Assembly: GCA_046318675.1 (NCBI GenBank)
Contig: JBKCUA010000006.1
Location: forward strand, 1-64,000
DNA length: 64,000 nucleotides
DNA from: JBKCUA01 sp046318675
Lineage (GTDB): Bacteria; Pseudomonadota; Alphaproteobacteria; JAJTHO01
Direction of reading: 5' to 3'
Below the pieces are notes generated by a model. The model was not told where the DNA came from and made no database searches. It saw nothing but the letters and a program-made list of their open reading frames with translations. Both the position numbers and the translations under genes were made by a program. Within the stretch, counting starts at the first letter, position 1. Every line of letters begins with the position of its first letter. Below, one piece after another: positions 43,371 through 53,037 of the stretch.

Positions 43371-46247
43371 CTACCTCCCCAACGCCTCCGCCACCAGTTT
43401 TTCCTGCTCAGCGTTGTGGCGTGCATAGGAGCCTGTCGCCGGAGAAGCCGCTTCCACCCGTCCGGCGTAAACAGGGCGCTTGGCCTTGCCGCCCACCGTG
43501 GTCAGCACATCCTCCAAGCGGCGATCGACAAAGAACCACGCCCCCATGTTCTGGGGTTCTTCTTGGCACCAGACGACCTCGGCATTTTTGTAGCGGCCGA
43601 GTTGATCCACCAGCGACTGTTTCGGGAACGGATAAAACTGCTCCAACCTTAATAGCACCACGTCGTTGATATTCTTGGCCGCTCTAGCTTCTAACAGGTC
43701 ATAATATACCTTACCGCTGCACACCACAACCCGGCGGATTTTTCGATCCTCAGCGAGGCCTGTGTTCGTCTCTGGCAGTACCCGGTGGAAGGTGGTGTTA
43801 ATGGCCATCTCTGCCAAGGATGACACGCACAGCTTATGCCGCAGCAGCGACTTGGGTGTTACCAGCACCAGCGGCTTGCGGAAATTGCGCCGCATCTGTC
43901 GCCGCAGGATATGAAAATAATTGGCCGGGGTGGAACAGTTGGCCACCTGCCAGTTATCCTCGGCCGCCAGTTGCAAAAACCGCTCCAGCCGCGCCGAGGA
44001 ATGCTCGGGCCCCTGACCCTCAAACCCGTGGGGCAGCAGCAGCACCAGCCCCGACATCCGCAGCCATTTGGTCTCCGCGCTGGAAATAAACTGGTCTATC
44101 ATCACCTGGGCACCGTTGACAAAATCGCCAAACTGCCCCTCCCAACACACCAACGTCCCGGGATCAGCAAGGGAATAGCCGTAATCAAAGCCCATCACCG
44201 CCGCCTCGGACAGGGGGCTGTCGATCACTTCAAAATTCCCCTGCCCCGCCCAGAGGTTTTTCAGGGGGATGTATTTATTTTCATTGGTCTGATCCGTGAA
44301 CACCGCGTGGCGTTGCGAGAACGTGCCCCGGCCGCAATCCTGCCCCGACAGGCGCACGCAGGAGCCTTCCGCCAGAAGCGTGCCAAAGGCCAACGCCTCT
44401 GCCGTTGCCCAATCCACCCCCTGACCACTGGTGAACATCTGGGCTTTCGCCTCCAACTGGCGGCGGATTTTAGCATTCAGATCAAAAGCAGCGGGGGCAA
44501 CAACCAACCGTTCGCCCACCTGACGCAGCAACTCGATGCTCACCCCGGTGCGCCCCTTGCGATCATCCCCCGTTGCTGTTTCCAGCCCTGTCCACGCCCC
44601 CTCCAGCCAGTCGGCCTTGCTGGGCTTATAGGTTTTGCCCACAGTAAAAGCACGTTCGAGTTCATCGGTATAGGCCTTGACCACCACTGCGCTTTCCTCA
44701 GCCGTCTGCACGCCCACGTCGGCCAGTTGCTTGCTGTACAGCGTGCACGGCGTCGGATGAGTGGCAATAGTCTTGTACATGATGGGCTGGGTAAAGGCCG
44801 GCTCATCACTTTCATTATGACCGTGGCGACGATAGCAGATAATGTCCACCACCACATCGGTAGCGAAGGTGGCGCGAAACTCGGCGGCAAGGCGGCTCAC
44901 GAACGTTACCGCCTCGGGATCATCGCCATTAACATGAAAAATCGGCGCCTGCACCATGCGGGCAATGTCCGAACAATACGGGCTGGAACGGGAATTTGAT
45001 GGATTGGTGGTAAAACCAATCTGGTTATTGATGACAAGGTGGAATGTACCGCCGGTCTTGTATCCGTCCAAGTCCGAAAGCATCAGGGTTTCGGCGACAA
45101 TCCCCTGCCCCGCGAAGGCCGCATCGCCGTGGATGAGAATCCCCATCACCCTCTTGCGCTCTATATCTTTCAGGCGATCTTGCTTCGCCCTGACCTTGCC
45201 CACCACCACGGGATTCACGGCCTCCAGGTGGGAAGGGTTAGCCGTCAATGAAATATGCACCTTATGCCCACCAACAAGACGATCGTTGCTGGTTCCCATG
45301 TGGTATTTCACGTCGCCACTGCCCTGGACATCCTCGGGGTTGGCTGGAGTACCTTGAAACTCGGAGAAAACCGCCGCAAAAGGCTTGCCCACAAAATTGC
45401 ACAACACGTTAAGGCGTCCCCGGTGTGCCATGCCCAGAACGATATCCTGCACCCCATTTTTTGCCGACACTAACAGGGCTTCTTCCAAGGAGGCCAGCGT
45501 CGCCTCCCCACCTTCAAGGCCGAAACGCTTGGTACCTGTGTATTTCAGCTGCAAAAATTTCTCAAAATTCTCCGCCCGTACCAAATGGCTGAACAAGGTT
45601 TTTTTCTCATCACTGGTCAGGACTTGGCGGACGTTGGCTCTCTCTACCTTCTCCTGAATCCAAGCTTTTTGCGCTGGGTCTTGAATGTGCATGAATTCCA
45701 CACCCACGGTACCGGCATAGGTATCATCAAGCCTGGCAACAATCTGGCGCAAGGTTGGATTAGCAAGCCCCAGAACATTATCAATAAAAATGGTTTTATC
45801 CAAATCGGCATCGGTAAAACCATAGGTGCGATAGTCTAACTCCGGGTGCTGTCCCTTAGGCGTTAAACCCAACGGATCAAGGTTAGCGGCCAAATGCCCC
45901 CGCACCCGATACGCCCGGATAAGCATCAAGGCACGCAGGGAATCTTGCACCATCGCCCGGGCATGTTCGACACTAAATTCCCCGGAAACGGGTTTGGCCT
46001 CAGCCTTACCGGTTTTTTTAACAACCACCCCGCCCACGTCTAAATCGTTGGCATTAGCGGCAATGGGGCGCGCCCACGATGCCCCCCGGGTCGCCCCCGG
46101 CGTCAGCCCGGCATCATGCAAATCCGCAAAGAACGCCTGCCATTCCGGCGAGACGCTCAGCGGTGCCTCTAGATACTTTCCATATAAATCAGCAATAAAA
46201 GCGGCATTGCCGCCATAAAGAAAGCCAGATGCTGCAAGAGTTGACAT
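43371..46247 (-). CDS. sucA: 2-oxoglutarate dehydrogenase E1 component
   Basis: A 958-residue thiamine-diphosphate enzyme of the TCA cycle that decarboxylates 2-oxoglutarate for the SucB lipoyl subunit. Marks: FLYGGNAAFIADLYGKYL at the N-terminus, GMAHRGRLNVL near residue 270, the ThDP motif GDAAFAGQG followed by NNQIGFTT near 400-440, and RRHGHNESDEP near 475. Full length. sucB and lpd, usually next, are absent; element B and a terminator stand in that place. Confidence 0.96.
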   Translation of the reverse strand: MSTLAASGFLYGGNAAFIADLYGKYLEAPLSVSPEWQAFFADLHDAGLTPGATRGASWARPIAANANDLDVGGVVVKKTGKAEAKPVSGEFSVEHARAMVQDSLRALMLIRAYRVRGHLAANLDPLGLTPKGQHPELDYRTYGFTDADLDKTIFIDNVLGLANPTLRQIVARLDDTYAGTVGVEFMHIQDPAQKAWIQEKVERANVRQVLTSDEKKTLFSHLVRAENFEKFLQLKYTGTKRFGLEGGEATLASLEEALLVSAKNGVQDIVLGMAHRGRLNVLCNFVGKPFAAVFSEFQGTPANPEDVQGSGDVKYHMGTSNDRLVGGHKVHISLTANPSHLEAVNPVVVGKVRAKQDRLKDIERKRVMGILIHGDAAFAGQGIVAETLMLSDLDGYKTGGTFHLVINNQIGFTTNPSNSRSSPYCSDIARMVQAPIFHVNGDDPEAVTFVSRLAAEFRATFATDVVVDIICYRRHGHNESDEPAFTQPIMYKTIATHPTPCTLYSKQLADVGVQTAEESAVVVKAYTDELERAFTVGKTYKPSKADWLEGAWTGLETATGDDRKGRTGVSIELLRQVGERLVVAPAAFDLNAKIRRQLEAKAQMFTSGQGVDWATAEALAFGTLLAEGSCVRLSGQDCGRGTFSQRHAVFTDQTNENKYIPLKNLWAGQGNFEVIDSPLSEAAVMGFDYGYSLADPGTLVCWEGQFGDFVNGAQVMIDQFISSAETKWLRMSGLVLLLPHGFEGQGPEHSSARLERFLQLAAEDNWQVANCSTPANYFHILRRQMRRNFRKPLVLVTPKSLLRHKLCVSSLAEMAINTTFHRVLPETNTGLAEDRKIRRVVVCSGKVYYDLLEARAAKNINDVVLLRLEQFYPFPKQSLVDQLGRYKNAEVVWCQEEPQNMGAWFFVDRRLEDVLTTVGGKAKRPVYAGRVEAASPATGSYARHNAEQEKLVAEALGR

Positions 46248-46300
46248 AAAAATTCCCGATGCTATGCACAATCATCTATTCAATATGGCGGCAAAAAGCA

Positions 46301-46963
46301 ATGCAGACTTCCGGTCGTCTACCCCCGATTAACCCTCTTGAGGGCGAAGCCATCTGGCGTGAGGCTGCCTCAGACGTGCAGCAAGAGCGTCTCAATGCCT
46401 TCGTGCAAAAATATGGCAGCATCCTGGCCGGGGTCGCACTGGCTCTAATTCTCAGCGTCGCTGGCTGGCAAGGCTTTGCCCATTGGCAAACCCGTCAGGA
46501 AGAAAAGAATACCGCCGCCTTGGCCGCCGTTATCAATACTCAAAATACCGATGCGCTGGAGGCCATTGCCCTCCAGCGCCGTGGGGGTGCCTCGGCCTTG
46601 GCTGCCCTGCGCCATGCAGCCTCCCTTGAAAAAGACAAGGCAGTTGAAGCACTTATTGCGGTATCTGCCACCAAAGATTATGATGCGGTGGCTCGTGATG
46701 CCGCCTTGGTGGCCGCCGGGTTGCGGCAACTGGCACTGTCTGCTCTTCCGGCTGCACTGGAGGAATCCATTCAATTGCTGGCAAAAAGCTCCTCTACTTT
46801 TCGTTTTGCCGCCGCAGAAGTGCTGGCGTTGAACACCTTGAGCAAAGGCGATAAAGCTGAGGCCATCAACCAGCTTACCACACTGTCCCAGCAAGCCGCC
46901 GCCCCCGAACCACTTCGCAACCGGGCGGATGCCCTCCTTGTCGTGCTGACCAACCAACAATGA
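46301..46963 (+). CDS. YfgM-like membrane-anchored protein
   Basis: A 220-residue protein with a polar N-terminus, one membrane helix near residues 40-58 (GSILAGVALALILSVAGW) and a helical, TPR-like periplasmic part rich in Ala. The same arrangement, upstream of bamB and der, is seen for YfgM in enterobacteria, where it works with periplasmic chaperones and SecYEG. Starts divergently from sucA, 53 bp apart. It overlaps bamB by 4 bp. Confidence 0.82.
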   Translation: MQTSGRLPPINPLEGEAIWREAASDVQQERLNAFVQKYGSILAGVALALILSVAGWQGFAHWQTRQEEKNTAALAAVINTQNTDALEAIALQRRGGASALAALRHAASLEKDKAVEALIAVSATKDYDAVARDAALVAAGLRQLALSALPAALEESIQLLAKSSSTFRFAAAEVLALNTLSKGDKAEAINQLTTLSQQAAAPEPLRNRADALLVVLTNQQ

Positions 46964-48273
46964 CCATCACCAGGCACTGGCTTTTGCTTTTTCCCATTGC
47001 GGCGCTGCTAACCGGGTGCAGCGGCGATGCCAAAAAAACAACCATAGCCAAAGAAGGTCGTATTTCTGTTCTCCAATTTGAACAAATCCTGCGCCCGGAT
47101 ATAAAACCGGGAGAGGAAGCCGTCGCCCTGCCCACCCCCGTTGCCAACGCCGCGTGGCTCAGCTCCGGCGGGAACCCAACCCACGTCAACGGCCATTTGG
47201 CGTTAGGGGCTTCCATTAAGAAAATCTGGCGCATCTCCTTAAGTGAAAGCGGCGAACGAGCGGCTCCCTTGTCACAACCTATTGTTGTTGACGATCGCTT
47301 ATTTGCCCTAGATGCTGCTGCAACATTGTACTCCATAAATAAAGAGGATGGCAGTGTCACTTGGAAAGTGTCTTTGCTGCCGGATGTACAAGAAATACCC
47401 ACGATTCTTGGCGGTTTAGCCTTTAGCGGCAATGCTATCTTGGCCACCGTCGGTACGGCGGAACTGATTGCCGTTCGGCCGGATACCGGCGCGGTCTTAT
47501 GGCGTGCCCCCCTGCCCGCTCCGGCGCGCAGTGCACCCACCGCCTTCAAAGGCCAAGCCTACGTCACCACAAACGATAATGAGTTGATTGCCTTCGACAG
47601 CCGCACAGGGGTCAGGGCGTGGAGCCATATTGGCCTAACGGGGGGAGCTATCCTGCTCGGCTCGGCCAGCCCCGCCGCCGCCGATGGCATTGTGGTTGCG
47701 GCCTACTCCTCCGGGGAACTTGTCGCCCTGCGCCCTGAAAATGGCCGGCCGTTGTGGGGCGTCTCTCTTGCCGGCATCAACCGCACGGATCCTATTGCCG
47801 CCATTGCCGATATCATTGCCCATCCCCTTATTGATAATGAAAAAGTTATTGCCCTAGGCAACGCCGGGCGCATGGTCGCGCTGAACACCGCCACCGGGAC
47901 GCCGGTCTGGGAACGGGACATCGGCGGCACGGAAACCCCTTGGTTGGTAGGCAAGTATTTATACGTGGTCAGCAATGATAACCGCCTCCTCTGTATGCGC
48001 CATCATGATGGCAAAATTGTCTGGATCACCGATCTGGCGAAGTATGAAAATCCCGAAGACAAGGAAACCCCGATTTTGTGGAGCAGCCCCCTCGTCGCCG
48101 GGGATCGCCTTCTCATCGCCGGAACCCACCGCAAGCTGCTCAGCGTTTCTCCTTACACCGGCGCCATTCTTGGGGAGGTCGCCAGCAGTGACGTGGTGCT
48201 CACCCCACCGCTGGTGGTTGGACAGACCTTGTATATTCTAAGCCAGGACGCCGTCCTGACGGCTTACCGGTGA
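46960..48273 (+). CDS. bamB: Outer-membrane assembly lipoprotein BamB
   Basis: A 437-residue lipoprotein with lipobox LLTGCSG (lipidated Cys20) and an eight-bladed PQQ-like beta-propeller. The blade repeats are visible as L-Y-S-I-N-K-E-D-G, AVRPDTGAVLW, AFDSRTGVRAW, ALRPENGRPLW, ALNTATGTPVW and SVSPYTGAILG. It supports BamA in beta-barrel insertion. Translationally coupled to both neighbours. Confidence 0.93.
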   Translation: MTITRHWLLLFPIAALLTGCSGDAKKTTIAKEGRISVLQFEQILRPDIKPGEEAVALPTPVANAAWLSSGGNPTHVNGHLALGASIKKIWRISLSESGERAAPLSQPIVVDDRLFALDAAATLYSINKEDGSVTWKVSLLPDVQEIPTILGGLAFSGNAILATVGTAELIAVRPDTGAVLWRAPLPAPARSAPTAFKGQAYVTTNDNELIAFDSRTGVRAWSHIGLTGGAILLGSASPAAADGIVVAAYSSGELVALRPENGRPLWGVSLAGINRTDPIAAIADIIAHPLIDNEKVIALGNAGRMVALNTATGTPVWERDIGGTETPWLVGKYLYVVSNDNRLLCMRHHDGKIVWITDLAKYENPEDKETPILWSSPLVAGDRLLIAGTHRKLLSVSPYTGAILGEVASSDVVLTPPLVVGQTLYILSQDAVLTAYR

Positions 48274-49601
48274 GGCCACCGCGCTGGGTTCTGGTGGGGC
48301 GTCCTAATGTTGGTAAGTCCACCTTGTTCAACCGCCTCGTCGGCAAACGCCACGCCATCGTGGCCGATGCGCCGGGAACAACAAGGGACTGGAAAGACGC
48401 CCCCATTGAGACCGATGCTGGTTCCCTCATCCTCACCGACACCCCAGGGATACTTGATGGCGACGGCGCACCCTTGGCCGCCGAACTGCGCACCGTTACA
48501 GAACGCGCCGTAGGCGGAGCCGACGCCGCCCTCCTTATCATGGACGGCACGGCGGGCATCACCCCCGATGATGAGGTCACCGCCCGCTGGCTGCGCAAGC
48601 AAGGCAAGCCGGTTTTGGTCGTCGTCACCAAGGCCGATCGCAAGGGCGCCGCCCACGCCGAAAGCGAGGCCGCCCGCCTCGGCTTTGGCGAAGCCCTTGC
48701 CGTCTCCGGCCGGGAAGGGCTTGGGATGAGCGAATTACTAACGGCGATGATCGAACGCACCCCTCCCGTACCTGCCGCCAGCACGAAAGCCCCCATCAGC
48801 CTCGCCCTCGTCGGTCGCCCCAACGTCGGCAAATCCAGCCTCCTCAACGCTCTTGTCGGCGAAGAACGAGTGCTCACCGGCCCCATGTCAGGCCTCACCC
48901 GCGACGCTATCCGTATACGGTGGGAGCATCAGGGCACGGCCTACCAACTGGTGGATACCGCCGGGCTGCGCCGCAAGGCCAACGTCACCGAAGCCGCCGA
49001 ACAGGCCGCCGCCGGGGACACGAGGCAGGCCATCGTCCTTGCCGCCGTGTGCATTTTGGTCGTGGACGCCAGCGCCCAGATGGACAAACAGGATTTCACC
49101 ATCGGCTCCACCATCGCCGATGAGGGCCGGGCCATCGTCATCGCCCTCAACAAATGGGACACCCTAACCCAAAAGCAACAGCCCGACGTCCTGAAAACCC
49201 TGCGCCAGCAAGTTGATCACGCCCTGCCCCAGTGTCGGGGCGTTGATCTCATCCCCGTCTCCGCCATCAAGAAAAGGGGCCTCGACGATCTCTTAAGAGC
49301 CGTCACCGCCGCCCAGAAACGCTGGGCCACCCGCATTCCGACGCACAAGCTCAACAGCTGGCTCGAGGCCGCCCTCCACCACCACCCCGAACCGATGGTC
49401 AAGGGCCGCCGGGTGCGCCTGCGCTACGCCACCCAGGTCAAATCAAGGCCCCCCACCATCGCCCTGTTCACCAGCCGCCCCGACGCCCTCCCCGGGCATT
49501 ATGTGCGGTATCTGGAAAACAGCCTTCGGGAGGCGTTTGATTTGCCGGGGGTTCCAATTCGAATGGTGCTAAGGAAAAGTGAGAATCCGTATGTGGACTA
49601 G
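48270..49601 (+). CDS. der: GTPase Der (EngA)
   Basis: A 443-residue ribosome-assembly GTPase with two tandem G domains and a KH-like C-terminus. G1 motifs: GRPNVGKST near residue 10 and GRPNVGKSS near 183; G3 motifs are DTPGI and DTAGL; the second G4 is NKWD, while the first reads TKAD. It starts with GTG overlapping the bamB stop (GTGA). Confidence 0.96.
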   Translation: MRPPRWVLVGRPNVGKSTLFNRLVGKRHAIVADAPGTTRDWKDAPIETDAGSLILTDTPGILDGDGAPLAAELRTVTERAVGGADAALLIMDGTAGITPDDEVTARWLRKQGKPVLVVVTKADRKGAAHAESEAARLGFGEALAVSGREGLGMSELLTAMIERTPPVPAASTKAPISLALVGRPNVGKSSLLNALVGEERVLTGPMSGLTRDAIRIRWEHQGTAYQLVDTAGLRRKANVTEAAEQAAAGDTRQAIVLAAVCILVVDASAQMDKQDFTIGSTIADEGRAIVIALNKWDTLTQKQQPDVLKTLRQQVDHALPQCRGVDLIPVSAIKKRGLDDLLRAVTAAQKRWATRIPTHKLNSWLEAALHHHPEPMVKGRRVRLRYATQVKSRPPTIALFTSRPDALPGHYVRYLENSLREAFDLPGVPIRMVLRKSENPYVD

Positions 49602-49616
49602 GCATAGTTTCGGGTT

Positions 49617-50162
49617 TTATACTCCAAGTATATTCTGCAAAATAAACTCTGCTCGTTGCTCAACAGCAAGCTTTGGAACTTCAATAAGACAATAACCACA
49701 TTGTTCATAAGATTTTGAAATACTATTAAAAGTCTTGATCGCTTCCTGAAAGTCCTGTTTTCTTTCAGAATCATTTTTATAAATTTCACGCCATGGCGGC
49801 ATAATAAATACCTTAGGATTATACGAATATTCTTGAACAGCATTAATAAGGCTTTGAGGAATTTCAATTCCTGTAGCTTCACAATATCCAATAAGCTCAG
49901 GGATGCCTCTATCAAAAAAGACGACCTCGCGCGTTATCTTCATCACCCCTCTATAAGCATCAATAGAATGCTCAAGCATCAAATTCATAAATTTTTTCTT
50001 ATTTTTCCAGTGCGTAGCGTCTCCATTAATCAAGTTTTGCTCCTTAATAATCTGACGTGCAACCTCCGGCACGCACACAAAACCCTTCTTTGCAAGAGCA
50101 TCAATGACTGTTGATTTCCCAGAACCTGGACCACCCGTCAGTATGTAAAAATTCGACACCAT
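49617..50162 (-). CDS. AT-rich P-loop ATPase (AAA_28 / NadR-kinase-like)
   Basis: A 181-residue protein with Walker A LTGGPGSGKST near residue 9. It continues with EVARQIIKEQ, an Asp-Arg-Gly (FFDRGIPELIGYC) near residue 85, and MPPWREIYKNDSERKQ. This layout matches the AAA_28 family of small P-loop kinases. Base composition is strikingly AT-rich beside der, which suggests recent acquisition. Start 50162 is preferred to 50177. Confidence 0.8.
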   Translation of the reverse strand: MVSNFYILTGGPGSGKSTVIDALAKKGFVCVPEVARQIIKEQNLINGDATHWKNKKKFMNLMLEHSIDAYRGVMKITREVVFFDRGIPELIGYCEATGIEIPQSLINAVQEYSYNPKVFIMPPWREIYKNDSERKQDFQEAIKTFNSISKSYEQCGYCLIEVPKLAVEQRAEFILQNILGV

Positions 50163-50180
50163 TATTTCACAAGACATTCT

Positions 50181-50423
50181 TCACCCCCACAAATTAGACA
50201 TGGGGATAGCCCATAAATTCTTGCCGAAAGGCACCACCTCCCGTCCCCGATAGAGCACCACGCCACAGGCAAAGTCTGTACCGGTCAGCGTTTGCAGCTC
50301 CATCAGCCCTTTAAAATCATCCCGATCAACACGATCGTGTTTTTTCACTTCAATGCCGGCTAGGTGGCCGCTGGGTTGCTCAAGAACAAAATCGACTTCC
50401 TTGTTATCGCCCGTTCTAAAATG
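50181..50423 (-). pseudogene. 3' remnant of a DUF4143 ATP-binding protein gene
   Basis: Reading the minus strand gives 80 residues with no start codon: HFRTGDNKEVDFVLE, then GIEVKKHDRVDRDDFKGL and AIPMSNLWG before TGA. This is the typical C-terminal domain (nuclease-like, PF13635) of AAA/DUF4143 proteins, which are normally around 400 residues. An in-frame stop (50424-50426) precedes it and no upstream part remains. The gene is a truncated relic. Confidence 0.85.
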
Positions 50424-50449
50424 CTATCTTTACAGCGAACTATAAGTCT

Positions 50450-50491
50450 CTTTTATAAATTGTAAAACCAACTTTTATAATTGCAAGACCA
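50450..50491. repeat. Imperfect tandem repeat of about 21 bp
   Basis: 50450-50470 and 50472-50491 are near-identical AT-rich units (three or four differences), located where the DUF4143 relic breaks off. It could mark the deletion junction or be residual promoter DNA. Confidence 0.65.
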
Positions 50492-50510
50492 CTCTACGGG
50501 AAAGTAACAA

Positions 50511-50873
50511 TCAACCCTTCCCCAGCATCGACCCCAGCTTCCTGCCCCCAAACAGATGCACATGAAAATGCGGCACTTCCTGGCCGCCGTTGCTGCCGAC
50601 ATTGGCCAGGGCGCGGTAGCCTGCCTCGACGAGGCCAAGCTGCTCCGCAACGGTGGCGACGGCGCGGAAAAAGCCGGTGAGTTCCTCAGGGCTGGCGGTA
50701 GCCGCAAAATCCTGCAACGACACATAAGCCCCCTTGGGGATCACCAACACATGCACCGGTGCCTGGGGGTGGATGTCATGAAACGCCAAAGCGTGGTCGC
50801 TCTCCAACACCTTCTTACAGGGAATCTCCCCACGCAGGATACGGGCGAAAATGTTTTGCGAATCATAGGTCAT
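50511..50873 (-). CDS. HIT-family nucleotide hydrolase (HinT-like)
   Basis: A 120-residue protein with the histidine triad PHFHVHLFGG near residue 105. Preceding marks are NIFARILRGEIPCKKV and FHDIHPQAPVHVLVIPK. By family it cleaves phosphoramidate or adenylated compounds. ATG 50873 fits the family start and lies 13 bp after dapD. Confidence 0.93.
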   Translation of the reverse strand: MTYDSQNIFARILRGEIPCKKVLESDHALAFHDIHPQAPVHVLVIPKGAYVSLQDFAATASPEELTGFFRAVATVAEQLGLVEAGYRALANVGSNGGQEVPHFHVHLFGGRKLGSMLGKG

Positions 50874-50886
50874 CAAGGCCTCCCGA

Positions 50887-51717
50887 TTACAAGCGCAGCA
50901 GCTCATTAATCCCGGTCTTTGAGCGCGTCCGGGCATCGACTTTTTTGACAATCACGGCGCAGTACAACGACGGGTTGACGCCGTTGGCCGCCGGCTTTTC
51001 CCCCGGCAAGGCCCCGGCCACCACCACGGAAAACGGGGGCACAACACCTGTCATAATCTCCCCTGTCGCCCGATCGACGATCTTCGTGGACGCGCCAAGG
51101 TACACCCCCATGCCGATGACCGCGCCTTCGCAGACCCGCACGCCTTCGGCCACTTCGGCCCGCGCGCCAATGAAGCAGTTATCCTCAATAATCACCGGAT
51201 CGGCCTGAAGCGGCTCCAGCACCCCGCCGATCCCCGCGCCGCCGGAAATGTGGCAGTTCTTGCCAATCTGGGCGCAGCTGCCCACCGTTGCCCACGTATC
51301 CACCATCGTGCCGCTGTCCACATAGGCCCCGACGTTAACAAAGCTGGGCATTAGGATCACACCGGGGGCAATATAGGCCGAACGGCGCACGACGCTGCCC
51401 GGCACGGCGCGAAACCCCGCGTTACCAAAATCTGCTTCACTCCACGCGGCGGTTTTCAGGGGCACTTTATCCCAGGCGGTCTCACCCATGCGCTCATTAT
51501 TGCTCAAGCGGAACGACAACAGCACGGCTTTTTTCAGCCACTGGTGTACCTGCCAGCCATCACTGGCTTTCTCCGCCACCCGCAGCGCGCCGTTGTCCAG
51601 TGCCTCCAGTACTGAGGCCACTGCTATGCGGGTTTCCTCAGGCGCATCATGAGGACGAAGGGACTCGCGCTGCTCCCACGCAGCGTCAATCAGGGGCTGA
51701 AGATGAGAAAAAGACAT
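50887..51717 (-). CDS. dapD: 2,3,4,5-tetrahydropyridine-2,6-dicarboxylate N-succinyltransferase
   Basis: A 276-residue trimeric transferase of the succinyl branch of lysine and diaminopimelate synthesis. The left-handed beta-helix is visible in hexapeptide repeats (GVILMPSFVNVGAYVDSG, then IGKNCHISGGAGIGG). The N-terminal helical domain and the C-terminal TRSKTGINELLRL are typical. First gene of dapD-HIT. Confidence 0.95.
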   Translation of the reverse strand: MSFSHLQPLIDAAWEQRESLRPHDAPEETRIAVASVLEALDNGALRVAEKASDGWQVHQWLKKAVLLSFRLSNNERMGETAWDKVPLKTAAWSEADFGNAGFRAVPGSVVRRSAYIAPGVILMPSFVNVGAYVDSGTMVDTWATVGSCAQIGKNCHISGGAGIGGVLEPLQADPVIIEDNCFIGARAEVAEGVRVCEGAVIGMGVYLGASTKIVDRATGEIMTGVVPPFSVVVAGALPGEKPAANGVNPSLYCAVIVKKVDARTRSKTGINELLRL

Positions 51718-51817
51718 GGGAGGGGTGTAAAAGGAAACACCTTCCCTGGGCAAGCAATGTTTATAGGGCGCAACATCAGAATTTAAAAAATTTGACTTTC
51801 AACAAAAAAATGTTAAT

Positions 51818-53035
51818 ATGGCACTTATGATCCATAAAATCACCATTGAAAACTTCTCATCCATCGCAGAAAGACAAGAAATTGATTTTACCGTCAATAA
51901 GAATGTCCCTGCGCTTCCCTGTTTCCAGCCCTCAAGGGCCAACCCCGCTATCCGCCTGCCCACCACGGTGGGTTTTTATGGGGCCAACGCCAGCGGCAAA
52001 ACCACCATCCTCCGGGCAGTATGGCAAGCCGCCCAATTTGTCTGCCATAGCGTGAAGCTCGCACCCACCGATAATATCCCCTTCTTCCAACCCCACATGG
52101 GGGAATTATGGGCACGCAAACCAGCGATTATTATAGTGGATTTTGATGGCCAGTTAGCTCCCATTTCGCAGCAAATAGAGCCGCAATACCTTTTCCGCTA
52201 TGAACTGCACGTTGCACCCGCCGACGCCTCGCAAAAAACCGGCAATAGCGTTGCTTATGAAGCCCTCTTCTACCGCCCGAAAACGAAGCTTCAGATACTA
52301 TTTGAGCGCAAAGGCCAAGAGTTTCGGTTCGGCAAGGATTTTGATGTCCCCGCGAATGATTCCCGTCTCCCATTCGTGAGCAGCAACCGCAGCACCCTAA
52401 GCGTCTTTGCTCATTTTAATCACCCCCTGTCCATGAACCTGTGCGCTCTTATTGGCTCTCTTATGACCAATCTGGACGGCTTTGATAAAAGCAGCGTTCC
52501 CACGCAAAATCTTTTAACTCATTATAAAAATTATCCCGCCGACCATCAACGCCTCAACGACGTTTTGAGCCGTATTGATGTTGGTCTGCACGAGATGACT
52601 ATCCATGAAGGGCCAAGTGGACTATATGCTAAATTTTCTCATGACGGCCTCACTGCGCCAATTTTTTGGCACGAAGAATCCGCCGGCACTAGAAAGTTTA
52701 TTGAAATATTTGCCAAACTGCACTGGGCACTCGATACGGGCGGGGTAGTCCTTATTGATGAAATTGATAACGACCTGCATCCGGCATTGTTGTCAGAAAT
52801 TCTTGGTTGGTTTTACGATCCCAAACGCAACCCGCGCAGAGCACAATTATTGTTTACCGCCCACAACCCGGCCTTACTGAACGATCTGGAAAAAGAGCAG
52901 GTTTTTTTCACCACAAAAGCCAACGGCAAAACAACCGTGTATGCCGCAAGTGCCATCCAAGGACTGCGCCGCGAACCACAGCTCATGAAAAAATACCTTA
53001 ACGGCACCTTGGGCGCCGTGCCGTTGATGGGATAA
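51818..53035 (+). CDS. AAA_15/AAA_21-type ATPase of a putative defence pair
   Basis: A 405-residue ABC/SMC-like ATPase. It has KITIENFSSI at the start, Walker A GANASGKTT near residue 48, a signature-like HEESAGTRKF near 288, Walker B GVVLIDEIDNDLHP near 310 and a switch His in TAHNP. ATPases of this type work with TOPRIM or RloB-like partners in abortive-infection systems (AbiL, PARIS, OLD-like). It starts at ATG 51818 or 51827 without a clear ribosome site; the partner gene begins 2 bp after the stop. Confidence 0.85.
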   Translation: MALMIHKITIENFSSIAERQEIDFTVNKNVPALPCFQPSRANPAIRLPTTVGFYGANASGKTTILRAVWQAAQFVCHSVKLAPTDNIPFFQPHMGELWARKPAIIIVDFDGQLAPISQQIEPQYLFRYELHVAPADASQKTGNSVAYEALFYRPKTKLQILFERKGQEFRFGKDFDVPANDSRLPFVSSNRSTLSVFAHFNHPLSMNLCALIGSLMTNLDGFDKSSVPTQNLLTHYKNYPADHQRLNDVLSRIDVGLHEMTIHEGPSGLYAKFSHDGLTAPIFWHEESAGTRKFIEIFAKLHWALDTGGVVLIDEIDNDLHPALLSEILGWFYDPKRNPRRAQLLFTAHNPALLNDLEKEQVFFTTKANGKTTVYAASAIQGLRREPQLMKKYLNGTLGAVPLMG

Positions 53036-53037
53036 CA

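Noticed and set aside
43836..44999. 387-codon plus-strand frame opposite sucA
   Set aside because: Shadow of sucA; His/Pro/Arg-rich composition and no start signal.
48200..48898. 232-codon minus-strand frame opposite der and the bamB end
   Set aside because: Shadow of der; product is Arg/Ser/Ala-rich without any motif.
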